Of a DNA stretch of 10,355 bases, positions 1 to 6,499 are shown in pieces (positions within the stretch are counted from its first letter, which is position 1; each line of letters opens with the position of its first letter). This DNA is from Cephalothrix simula (Eukaryota > Nemertea > Palaeonemertea > Archinemertea > Cephalotrichidae), in NCBI GenBank assembly GCA_035591015.1, contig JAXIUW010226618.1:1-10355 (forward strand), written 5' to 3'. The position numbers were made by a program, and so were the translations under genes. The notes under the pieces were generated by a model. It was not told the origin of the DNA, ran no database searches, and worked only from the letters and a program-made list of their open reading frames with translations.

Positions 1-179
1 CTTTCCCACCTTTTTCATATGTTTTCGTTTCTTTCATTTCTCCCATAACTAACATTTTAGAAGCCCTTTTTTATATTTTATAAGATATTTTTTATTTACA
101 CACTTTTTTTTACTGTACACACATCATTAAGACCGTACTCCTGTAAATACTGCATTAAACCATTTAGCAGAAAGGATAC

Positions 180-353
180 CTAAGACACATATAAAAATAT
201 GCACGATAAAGAAGAAACTAGTTACCCATTGGAATGTGAACCATGTGGTTAAATATACAAGACAGGGGTGGATTACGTAACCATATAGACATTCACGATA
301 ATCCAGATCTCCGTTACTGCCCCTTATGCATAAAATGATTTTCAACCAAGAGG
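180..353 (-). CDS. Candidate membrane-protein exon (weak)
   Basis: On the minus strand a good acceptor (pyrimidine-rich, ending TGTCTGCAG) opens an uninterrupted 174-nt frame that stays open to a GTATCC donor-like site. Both ends are phase 1, so the exon would be symmetric. The 57 full codons give a cysteine-containing N-terminal part (RECLYGYVIHPC) followed by a strongly hydrophobic stretch (TWFTFQWVTSFFFIVHIFIC) that could span a membrane. The donor is weak, and the frame reads through it to a stop near position 127. I do not recognise the family. In AT-rich DNA, hydrophobic frames arise by chance because T-rich codons encode Phe, Leu and Ile, so this is only a candidate. It cannot follow the 811-1046 block in one transcript unless that block's stop is spliced out. 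Confidence 0.25.
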
Positions 354-360
354 CTGCAGA

Positions 361-800
361 CACATGTGGAGAGAAATCATGGAAATTTGGAATATGAACA
401 GAGGCTGTTAAGAGGCAAGAAGTTACTGGACTTTATAGAATAATGTGTTCCTCACAGTTGTTTCGTTCAATACTTTGAGTTCCTTGTTTGATTGATAGAT
501 AAGATAACCGCCTGCAGTTTTCTCGCTTGAGAGTAGTGTGCTGACGCCACTGGCGCGAACGATAGAGCGATGAAAACAAAACCATTTTGGCAGTGGAAAA
601 TCCGTTCAATGGGCCAATTAAATTGAATGGGTTAAAGTTTTTGATAAACGAAGATTGACAATCAACCTACTCAAACATGTGGAATTCCAAGAAGTTAAGT
701 GCAATTTATAATGATTTATTTTGATTTAAAGTCTCATTAATTAGGCTTAGAATAATATATTTGCCTATCAGTTGTGATCTGACTTTTCTTTGTTTTTTTC
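361..800. other. No gene seen
   Basis: AT-rich sequence without a convincing exon, repeat or RNA gene on either strand. Around 530-570 there is a short GC-richer patch. A minus-strand AATAAA lies near 710-725, downstream of the 811-1046 frame, and could serve as its polyadenylation signal, but such hexamers are common here. Confidence 0.5.
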
Positions 801-810
801 GCTATCCTGA

Positions 811-1046
811 CTAACACCAGCCTATCTTTTCAAGAACCTTCAAAGTGTCCTTGTTTGGTTCCAGGATCGACAAGCCAGCTGAACATTTTAAAGGGAGGCC
901 GACTTTTGCAGAAATTCTACCTTTTATTTCTATGCCAGCCACTTGGTCTCTTGTAGAACGTGGAAGGACTTTTAATTCACTTCGTCTTTGTGCAACACTA
1001 TTAGCCTCTCCAGAAACTAATTTTCGACAATTCAGCACGTCATCTT
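811..1046 (-). CDS. Candidate terminal coding exon, family unknown
   Basis: This block is visibly more GC-rich than its surroundings. The minus strand is open for about 78 codons, ends in TAG at 811-813, and begins after an acceptor-like TCCTTTGAG (or three bases later, after GAGAAG). There is no ATG in frame, which suits an internal or terminal exon rather than a small gene. The predicted peptide is charged and soluble-looking, with segments such as KLVSGEANSVAQRRSELKVL and ILEPNKDTLKVLEKIGW. The frame enters in phase 1, matching the exit phase of the 3931-4005 exon, so it could be the last exon of the same gene; the agreement has a one-in-three chance of being accidental. The opposite strand is also open for 74 codons and begins near 845, but has no matching splice sites. 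I do not recognise the product. Confidence 0.35.
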
Positions 1047-1448
1047 CTCAAAGGATATGTTATATCTGATGAATTTTTTTTGTATATGGGATGTGAGCCA
1101 TGAAGAAACTAGGTTCACCTGTTTTGAAATGAAGAACTCTGTTATTAGATGAATGAAAACCTTTTTACAAAGCTTTTTAATAATTTACCCACAATTTCGC
1201 TTCATTCAAGGGAGCATGCAAAATACACTCGATTGACAAGCTTGAATAATTCGATGAATACCATTATCTTTTTTATTAGCTTCAGTTGTCTTGACTGGCG
1301 TACTTTGATGTAATGGGACAAGCTCAAAATTTGTAAATCATTAATTGGGCTTTTTTCAGGCACCACAATGCTTACATGATAATTAATATTTCGAAGCTTA
1401 TCTCTCTTATTACAATTTTTACAAGAAACTGGCTGTATTTGGTGCTAG
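1047..1448. other. No gene seen; left flank of the LINE insertion
   Basis: AT-rich unique-looking sequence. A few donor-like and acceptor-like motifs occur on the minus strand (for example AACAG before GTGAAC near 1110-1117), but none encloses a credible open exon. Confidence 0.45.
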
Positions 1449-1458
1449 AACTGTAGAT
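1449..1458. repeat. Left target-site duplication of the LINE insertion
   Basis: AACTGTAGAT is repeated exactly at 2249-2258, directly after the tetranucleotide tail of the LINE. Its position at the end of the tail makes it the likely target-site duplication and fixes the left border of the insertion at 1459. Confidence 0.7.
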
Positions 1459-1632
1459 ATTATTGAGGTTAAATTGTTATGTAATGATAATTCATATGTT
1501 GTTTTAAATGCATTAGTGTTACCTAAATTAAGCATGCCTAAAATCAGTCATCCGATTGGTAACGGTATAGCTTGTTATTCTGAATTTGATAATTTGATTT
1601 TTGCCTTTGATTATGGAAATTATAAAGGATAA
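1459..1632 (+). pseudogene. Retroelement-like fragment, possibly BEL/Pao protease region
   Basis: An open frame on the plus strand runs from before the insertion border (open since 1387) to TAA at 1630-1632. Inside the insertion it reads EVKLLCNDNSYVVLNALVLP followed by KLSMPKI and later FDNLIFAF. The pattern of a short strand with a hydrophilic turn, then 'LNALVLPKL' and a later 'L.FA' resembles the aspartyl-protease-like (DUF1758) segment of BEL/Pao retroelements, where alternating hydrophobic strands lead to 'vvPkl' and then a 'hL..L.lAd' motif. The likeness is from memory of the family pattern and is not certain. No catalytic D-T/S-G is visible in the fragment. It sits between the left target-site duplication and the LINE polymerase end, so it may be part of a chimeric insertion. 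Confidence 0.35.
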
Positions 1633-1664
1633 TTCCAAATTATACGCTCGGATTACTATTATGA

Positions 1665-2135
1665 AGTTATGCAAGATCATACTATCAGAAATTAAGAACA
1701 TACAGAAAATTTAAGAGTAATTTTACCTTAGAAATTTACTTGAAAATAAATATGAATATCAATCATAGAAAGGCTTTAACAAAAATGAGAATTAGTGCTC
1801 ATGATCTCCATATAGAAAGAGGAAGATATTTAAATTTACCACCGGAAGCAAGAAAATGTCCGTTCTGCCCAGAAGAAATTGAAACAGAAGAGCATGCATT
1901 ATTAAGATGTCCTCAGTATGATAATTTAAGAAATAAATTCAAAGAAAAAATTAATATTAATGAAAATTTCACCATAAAAAAGATCATGACTTTAGAAAAC
2001 GCAGCTAATCTAAGATCTATAGCTAAATTTTGTTTTGATATATTCAATAATAGAAACGAAAATATGTCTATTTTAAATCTTAAAAACCCAATTTGCTTCC
2101 TCTCAGTATTTTTTTATTTTTATTTTTCTAAATGA
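1665..2135 (+). pseudogene. C-terminal end of LINE reverse transcriptase/polymerase, zinc-knuckle type
   Basis: The frame is open from 1665 (after TGA at 1662) to TGA at 2133-2135. It begins YYQKLRTYRKFKSNF, continues as ALTKMRISAHDLHIERGRY, and then carries a CPFC pair followed by EEHALLRCPQYDNLR. This order (K-L-R-T-Y-x-x-F-K, then R-I-S-x-H-x-L-x-I-E-x-G-R-Y, then C-x2-C with a later H-x4-C) is what I know from the region after the reverse transcriptase domain in many animal LINE polymerases; the C/H set is a presumed zinc knuckle. The end (CFLSVFFYFYFSK) is low-complexity and may be past the original stop. No catalytic reverse transcriptase motifs remain, so this is a dead 5'-truncated copy. 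It has no native start codon. Confidence 0.85.
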
Positions 2136-2198
2136 TGTAATGTTTTTTTTTGCATTTTCTGTGTGTATTTCTGTATTATTCCAGTGCTCTTGACCTTA

Positions 2199-2248
2199 GC
2201 CGAATGTCGGCAAAAGAATGCAATAAATTTTCTATCTATCTATCTAAA
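2199..2248 (+). promoter_or_regulatory. LINE 3' end: hairpin, AATAAA and TCTA-repeat tail
   Basis: GCCGAATGTCGGC forms a 5-bp stem with a 3-nt loop. It is followed by CAAAAGAATGCAATAAA and then about four TCTA units. In LINEs the 3' hairpin and tail are typically the part recognised by the element's own reverse transcriptase; that role is inferred here from family knowledge. Confidence 0.65.
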
Positions 2249-2258
2249 AACTGTAGAT
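2249..2258. repeat. Right target-site duplication of the LINE insertion
   Basis: AACTGTAGAT is an exact copy of 1449-1458, immediately after the TCTA/A tail. Confidence 0.7.
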
Positions 2259-3010
2259 TAGTAGCCACCAGTCTAAAATTGGTTTCATTTTAGCTAGAAG
2301 TTTGTATAATGGTTTTTGTTCTAGTGACACTCCCAAAGCCATCCCGATAGCTTACCAGGCCTAAATTTGCGTACCCAAGGAAATACCATATTTACATATG
2401 TTAATTAACTATAAAACAATAGGGGAGGAGGTAAGTAACCTTTTTAGCGGCAATGGATCTCGCAATAAGACCTTCCAATGGTGTATAGTTTACAGCCAAA
2501 AGAGGGCGTTAAAAATTTTTTACCCCAACCTCAATCACAGCTTCGCCGCACAAAAAAGTGATCTATAGGAGAACGCTATTACTAATGAATATGTCCTTAT
2601 TATTGTATTTTGAGCATAGGGCACGGGCATAGGGGTTGTAAAAATGTGAATCAGGGCGTGAATAATTGGATTGGCAATCGTTCAATAAAATCTCAGTGTC
2701 AATGATATACTAAGAATAGCTATAGGAAACACATGTTATTTGCGTACGTATATTGCAATATGGATATACACATGAAGAGTGACGAAGGATTTATCAGTTT
2801 TTTAAAGGTGGGATTCTTACTTTTTTATTGTGATTATTTTTATGGGCACTGTGGGGTGTTATTGGACGAATTATTACGCAGATTATCGATCCCAGCTTAC
2901 TGGCACAAGAACTTGATAAAAGTACATTTTTGGTAAGAAGTAATGCCTCCATTCTAAAGTTTAAATGGACGAGTGTTTCTTTCAAAAGTTATAACTTAAG
3001 TGCATCGTGC
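2259..3010. other. No supported gene
   Basis: AT-rich intergenic or intronic sequence. Overlapping frames near 2733-2985 on both strands are each 60-67 codons. They share one place with splice-like signals (acceptor TTTTTTAAAG before 2809, donor TTTTG before GTAAGA near 2934), but none gives a recognisable protein. A donor-like GAG before GTAAGT at 2431 has no credible acceptor upstream. Confidence 0.45.
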
Positions 3011-3059
3011 TCATGATATACTACTGGCGGATTTCATTCATAAATGAAATCATAATATA
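3011..3059. repeat. Dispersed repeat copy 1 with a 9-bp-arm palindrome
   Basis: TCATGA, ACTGGCGG and GCGGATTTCATTCAT here match 3589-3619 collinearly without indels. In this copy GATTTCATT, CATA and AATGAAATC (3030-3051) form a perfect 9-bp inverted repeat with a 4-nt loop; the right arm is lost in the second copy. Confidence 0.5.
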
Positions 3060-3588
3060 AATTTTATTACCCCAAATAAGGAAATACTATTATGGCTATG
3101 CATCATCACGCCTATTTCATGCCTACCATGTTTTTAAGTACTATCCTATTTCCAATCCTTAATAATCCCCAAATTTTACATGTACGTTATTCAATATACT
3201 GTTGTGTATTATATGCGAAATGTATCAATTCATGCCACGACGTATTTAAGGATATTTATATCATTAATGCCAGAATTAATTGAGCTTTTCCTTCTAAAAT
3301 TTCTGAAGCGGGACTTCGATCATAACGATCGTAGAATGTGAAGCACATGTTAATTAATATTTATCGTAAATTAGTCCTCTGTAGCGTGACAAGATAAACA
3401 ATATAGTAAATCAAGTGCTATGTGTAAAAAATTCAGCATAGCAAAAATACATTATGATATTTATTTTTTTTTTAAATGTTTTTATGTAAATCTTTCGCAA
3501 TTGAATAATTTACATTAAACTATATTTTCTTCGTGACTTTTTTTATCCGCGATTAGTTATTTAGGGAACTGGTATTCTCATGAAATCT
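3060..3588. other. No gene seen between the two repeat copies
   Basis: Very AT-rich. A 63-codon plus-strand frame at 3092-3283 lacks splice context and recognisable motifs and is probably chance. A run of nine or more T's and a local TTAATTAATATTT region are simple AT sequence. Confidence 0.45.
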
Positions 3589-3636
3589 TCATGACCGTGG
3601 ACTAGCGGATTTCATTCATGAAAATGTATGGACAAT
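3589..3636. repeat. Dispersed repeat copy 2
   Basis: This is the second copy of the unit at 3011-3059, offset 578 bp. It shares TCATGA, then six diverged bases, then ACTAGCGG (G to A change) and GCGGATTTCATTCAT. Flanking sequence does not match at the same offset, so this is not a 578-bp tandem duplication but a short dispersed unit. Confidence 0.45.
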
Positions 3637-3930
3637 ATTGATCGCTGTACCAAATACTGAAAAGAACAATAGCTGGTAAAGGCGTGTCATGGAGACTTCC
3701 ATGTGTATTAAGTGTTTCACATTAAGCAAGTTAAACAATAAAGTGACAGTTCGACCTGTGATTATCTATAGTTAGTACATTTAAAATACAGGATTTCAAA
3801 GAGCTATGGTGTACTAATGCCCGGCGACTAGAGCCATGACCCTTTTATCATAACACGCACGCTCTTCTAAATAAATCCCAAATCCCAGGACAAAAATTAT
3901 TTTCTTGCGATCTATCAATATTTTACTTAC

Positions 3931-4005
3931 TGCTTCCTCTGATTCGGCTTTCTTCGACGCCATAGTTTCCAATAGCCATTTTGAGGGAGTTTTGTTGCTC
4001 ATTCT
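3931..4005 (-). CDS. Candidate internal exon downstream of the CUB exon
   Basis: On the minus strand a strong acceptor (TTATCTCTTTCAG) is followed by 75 nt and a near-consensus donor (GCA before GTAAGT). The exon is a multiple of three, and two of its frames are open. Joining in phase from the CUB exon at 4610-4818, which leaves one base, selects the frame reading NEQQNSLKMAIGNYGVEE followed by SRIRGS. The other open frame (SNKTPSKWLLETMASKKAE) reads past the donor to a stop near 3814. The block is more GC-rich than its flanks. I do not recognise a domain; the peptide is hydrophilic and could be a linker or tail after the CUB domain. Splice signals are the main support, and no membrane anchor is visible here. 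Confidence 0.5.
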
Positions 4006-4147
4006 CTGAAAGAGATAACTTAGGAAAGTATTAGACAATTAAGTAAAATGATGTGATATGATATGATATTTATTTTGATATTTTATACATACATGATTAT
4101 CAATGGTATTAAACAATATATATAAGCATACACAGTCTTCATATATG

Positions 4148-4203
4148 TACAAAATATGCAGGGGATGCATCCCCTGGATAATGCATCCCCTGGATATTTT
4201 GTA
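4148..4203. repeat. Long hairpin with embedded perfect palindrome
   Basis: Arms 4148-4170 and 4181-4203 are inverted copies matching at 22 of 23 positions, separated by CCCCTGGATA. Inside lies the 18-bp perfect palindrome CAGGGGATGCATCCCCTG (4159-4176). ATGCATCCCCTGGATA is directly repeated at 4165-4180 and 4181-4196. The arms would fold into a very stable stem. The flanks show no target-site duplication around the CAGGGG/CCCCTG ends, so I do not call it a transposon. Confidence 0.75.
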
Positions 4204-4359
4204 ACCAATGAAAACAGCAACATATTTACATAACTAAACCGGTGAAGTATGCACTTGTAAAGTGCCAGACTATGTCAAATAATTGATTTCGTTTCTTCGG
4301 AATCTCAAACGATTGTAATTATGTTTGTAAATTTTAAAGATTTATTTTTTCCTTTGCAG

Positions 4360-4377
4360 AGGAATTCTTCACGCAAG
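4360..4377 (+). CDS. Candidate 18-nt microexon
   Basis: A strong acceptor (TTATTTTTTCCTTTGCAG) is followed after only 18 nt by a near-perfect donor (AAG before GTAAGTAT). The length is a multiple of three. In the phase that fits the next plus-strand exon candidate (5748), it reads as the last two bases of a codon, then EFFTQ, then one base; all three frames are open. It lies in the presumed intron between minus-strand exons 4610-4818 and 3931-4005, so it would belong to a second gene on the opposite strand. No upstream plus-strand exon was identified. Such tight strong signals are unlikely by chance but not impossible in 10 kb. Confidence 0.4.
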
Positions 4378-4609
4378 GTAAGTATTATTATTTATAATCA
4401 CTTAAATGATATATTCATATATGGTCCCATTAAAAACCTTTCTGGATGAAAAAATCCTCTAGATATCAAAGATGTCAATGAATGATTTTTCAAAATAAAA
4501 ACCCCTCTAAAAAGCCGATATGGCTTCAATCTTATAATATATATTCTTCTTTAATGAAAAAATTAACTTCACTACTTAAAACTTTAGGCTTATTGGTCTT
4601 TATACTCAC

Positions 4610-4818
4610 TGGGATTGAAAAATAAAACCTCTATTGTAAATCCAGCTTTAGAATGTGCTTTATCTATTTTATATTCCACTTTTGATTTATTTGTCGAAGT
4701 TATCCTTTTTATATTTGGTTTTCCTGGTTTATTGTAGAAGCCACAAAATGTTGAAGGGGCATAGTTATTGCCATCATATGAATATCCATCAAATATCCTT
4801 ATATGTCCTGAGCTACAC
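4610..4818 (-). CDS. CUB domain, C-terminal half (internal exon)
   Basis: CUB domains are extracellular beta-sandwich modules of about 110 residues used for protein or glycan binding. On the minus strand an acceptor (TTTTCATTTTAG at 4819-4830) opens a frame starting with a cysteine, then GHIRIFDGYSYDG, then TFCGFYNKPGKP, later KVEYKIDK and finally AGFTIEVLF. This matches the second half of the CUB pattern: third Cys, 'v.i.DG', 'CG' with the fourth Cys, 'V.y..D' and the closing 'GF...v.f' strand. The usual Asp two or three residues after the third Cys is replaced, so the calcium-binding form is doubtful. The exon ends at a strong donor (CCCA before GTGAGT); without splicing the frame stops at 4590. 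It enters in phase 2 and leaves in phase 1. The exon carrying the first half of the domain was not found. The ORF part above 4818 is intron. Confidence 0.75.
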
Positions 4819-5042
4819 CTAAAATGAAAATTTTTTATGAAAAAAAACGAATCAATGTTACTGAGTTCGATTTTTTTAAAGATTATAAACACATTATCAA
4901 AAGCAAATTTTATTTTGAATTTTTGCACATACATTCTACATGTATTTAAAGAGACAAATATAGAACATATAGAAGAAACAAATTGTCCAGACAAATTTTC
5001 TTGTTTATTTGCATGCTTAAAAATGTGTTAATCTTATCATGC

Positions 5043-5050
5043 CAAATTAT
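5043..5050. repeat. Left 8-bp target-site duplication of the hAT MITE
   Basis: CAAATTAT directly precedes the terminal inverted repeat and is repeated exactly at 5361-5368. Confidence 0.9.
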
Positions 5051-5360
5051 CAGGGGCCCATTATGAGACAGGGGCTAGTAGGTATGAGTCCAAGTTTCTT
5101 CTAACTCAGGAATGCAGAGAATTCAAAATGTAGACATAATGTCTGGCTTTTATTTGTTTACTTGTTTCTGTGCGCGACTCTATAAGATAAGCACCTGGTA
5201 ATAGTTTTGATAACTCGAAGGCCTGTTTACTGTTGCTATCTTTAAAAAAACAAATGATCTGTTTAGTGATAAAAGATCGTAAAACCAATTGAAACCAATA
5301 AGTAGATGGACTTAGCTGTATAATGAAAGCTACTAACCCCTGTCTCATAATGGGCCCCTG
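5051..5360. mobile_element. Non-autonomous hAT-type transposon (MITE), 310 bp
   Basis: The ends are a 31-bp terminal inverted repeat (5051-5081 and 5330-5360) identical at 30 of 31 positions, starting CAGGGGCCCATTATGAGACA. Perfect 8-bp direct repeats CAAATTAT flank it. Eight-bp target-site duplications and CAGGG-type ends are hallmarks of the hAT superfamily. CAGGGG occurs twice within each end (for example 5051-5056 and 5069-5074), which may mark transposase-binding sub-motifs. The 250-bp interior has no transposase; an 85-codon minus-strand frame that runs out through the right repeat is incidental. It would need a transposase supplied from elsewhere. It lies between the two plus-strand exon candidates, presumably in an intron. 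The near-identical ends and perfect duplication suggest a fairly recent insertion. Confidence 0.92.
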
Positions 5361-5368
5361 CAAATTAT
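5361..5368. repeat. Right 8-bp target-site duplication of the hAT MITE
   Basis: CAAATTAT is an exact copy of 5043-5050. Confidence 0.9.
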
Positions 5369-5747
5369 AAATTCAAATATCTTTACTTTTAATCATGGAG
5401 AGTTCTATTATTTTTAAATAACCATATGTTAAGCAACTAATAAAATATAGCAGTTTATAACTAGACATATCATATTAACATACCCAAAAGACTAAAATTT
5501 AATACAGTTAACCTAGACTAATAATTTGAAATTTAAAATATATGTAGATTTAGAAGATCATTTAGTTTTGGTCCTTATTTTTTATGTACAAAGCCTTTTT
5601 TCCAATTTTCCAATTTTCCAATTTGGAAGTGCTTAAGGCCTAAATTGAGATTTTAAATGAATTGATAATTTACAAATATCAATGCAATATTGACTACTTA
5701 TTTGAGAAGGATAATTCCCTAAAAATTTTTCTTTTATACTTTTACAG
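5369..5747. other. AT-rich stretch without a gene; short 8-bp tandem repeat
   Basis: Only simple sequence is seen: CCAATTTT occurs in about three tandem units at 5602-5625. The last 25 bases are the pyrimidine-rich acceptor region of the 5748 exon candidate. Confidence 0.5.
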
Positions 5748-5833
5748 CAGATTTTGACTATGATAAGATGTATCTGCGTCACACAGACAAGATGTATATG
5801 ATATTCCACGATTTATATAGTATCAAAGGTTGA
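5748..5833 (+). CDS. Candidate terminal exon with NAGNAG acceptor
   Basis: A long pyrimidine tract ending in TTTTACAGCAG gives two acceptors three bases apart (exon start 5748 or 5751). The frame entered in phase 1 reads DFDYDKMYLRHTDKMYMIFH followed by DLYSIKG and stops at TGA 5831-5833. It is compatible with the phase 1 exit of the 18-nt candidate at 4360-4377. Use of one or the other AG would add or drop a single residue. The peptide is charged and aromatic-rich with no domain I recognise, and no clear polyadenylation signal follows at once. Another possibility is that it is a chance open frame behind a chance acceptor, since the open stretch is under 30 codons. Confidence 0.4.
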
Positions 5834-6061
5834 TTTAATTTACTTTTTTTAATTGGAACCAAAATTTTAAATTTTTCTTCACCAAATTTTACTTAGAAAT
5901 CTAGAATTTCTCAAAAGAATTTGATCGTAATTTACAATTAGTATTATGAATAATTATAATTTTTTGTCATGCTTTACTGAAGTTCAACTGGTTTCTTATT
6001 GTTTTTTTATCAGTTTTCACAGATTTCCACTGGCTTTCTTTTTTGTTAGCTTCTTGTTTTT
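5834..6061. other. No gene seen
   Basis: AT-rich sequence with long T tracts. An acceptor-like CTTTTTTGTTAG ends near 6051, just before the ATG of the 6062 frame. Confidence 0.45.
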
Positions 6062-6499
6062 ATGAGCGATTCCCAGTTCCAAAGTTACCTCGCGTTCCGT
6101 AAAATCGCAGGTTTGCCTTCTATTTTTAATTATCAGGGAAAAACTGAATCAGATAGAAATTTGTTTTTAAATAAACTTCCACGAGAAGAGTTGTTATGTG
6201 CAATGGGAATATTTTATCTTTTTTCTTCCCGGAGCTATGAGCCACTGAATTTTCATTTACTTCACACAAAATGTGAAAACACGACTTTTGTCTTGTTTAT
6301 TATTTTCCCTGCTAACTGGCTTTATATTTTTGAAATTTGTCAACATATTTTATTTGTCAAATGGTTATTAACAAAAATGAATAATCAAAAAATGATAATG
6401 CATTTTGTCATGATACTACGAGTAGCCATTTCTGGTTCATTACCTCATGTTGAGAAAACCCATCAAAATCTAAACTTAACCTATTCATTTCTGGAGTAG
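6062..6499 (+). CDS. Hypothetical protein ORF, unrecognised
   Basis: This is the longest ATG-started frame in the window, 145 codons. The first about 55 residues (starting MSDSQFQSYLAFRKIAGLPS, later KLPREELLCAMGIFYLF) come from DNA that is more GC-rich and looks like coding sequence. The rest is AT-rich with a hydrophobic segment around residues 75-100 (FVLFIIFPANWLYIFEICQH) that may be a membrane span or merely T-rich translation. A pyrimidine-rich stretch ending in TTAG about 10 bases before the ATG could be an acceptor, so this may be a 5' coding part of a spliced gene or a fragment of a mobile-element protein. I found no convincing donor inside. No family is recognised. Confidence 0.3.
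   Translation: MSDSQFQSYLAFRKIAGLPSIFNYQGKTESDRNLFLNKLPREELLCAMGIFYLFSSRSYEPLNFHLLHTKCENTTFVLFIIFPANWLYIFEICQHILFVKWLLTKMNNQKMIMHFVMILRVAISGSLPHVEKTHQNLNLTYSFLE

Larger units (their letters stand above)
1459..2248 (+). mobile_element. 5'-truncated non-LTR retrotransposon (LINE) insertion
   Basis: The 3' half encodes the C-terminal end of a LINE polymerase (1665-2135). It is followed by a short 3' UTR, a hairpin GCCGAATGTCGGC (2199-2211), an AATAAA (2222-2227) and a tail of TCTA repeats ending in A's. The tail abuts AACTGTAGAT (2249-2258), which also occurs at 1449-1458, so the inserted segment is about 790 bp. Endonuclease and most of the reverse transcriptase are absent, as expected for 5' truncation during target-primed reverse transcription. 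The first about 170 bp do not look like LINE coding sequence and resemble a different retroelement (see 1459-1632). The copy cannot move by itself. I cannot name the clade from this fragment. Confidence 0.8.

Noticed and set aside
845-1069. Plus-strand 74-codon frame
   Set aside because: It mirrors the minus-strand block at 811-1046, which has better exon boundaries.
2431-2438. Strong donor-like GAG before GTAAGT on the plus strand
   Set aside because: No acceptor with a pyrimidine tract and no open exon upstream.
2733-2985. Overlapping 60-67 codon frames on both strands and a third open frame (2834-3013) with GRIITQIIDPSLLAQ
   Set aside because: Three frames compete, none shows a recognisable domain, and the only splice-like sites are not decisive.
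3092-3283. 63-codon plus-strand frame rich in His, Ile and Leu
   Set aside because: No splice context, no motif; expected by chance in AT-rich DNA.
4837-5031. Plus-strand 64-codon frame and the N-terminal part of the minus-strand ORF above 4818
   Set aside because: These lie in the presumed intron before the CUB acceptor and are very AT-rich.
5106-5363. 85-codon minus-strand frame within the hAT MITE
   Set aside because: It begins in the target-site duplication and terminal repeat and has no transposase motif.
5635-5725. Minus-strand frame with NYPSQISSQYCIDI resembling the start of a CUB domain
   Set aside because: Acceptor is weak, no donor at a suitable place, and the stretch is AT-rich with a stop soon after; not enough to call the missing CUB half.
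6420-6480. Minus-strand mini-exon with donor GAG before GTAATG
   Set aside because: Acceptor lacks a pyrimidine tract and the site lies inside the plus-strand ORF; too short to support.
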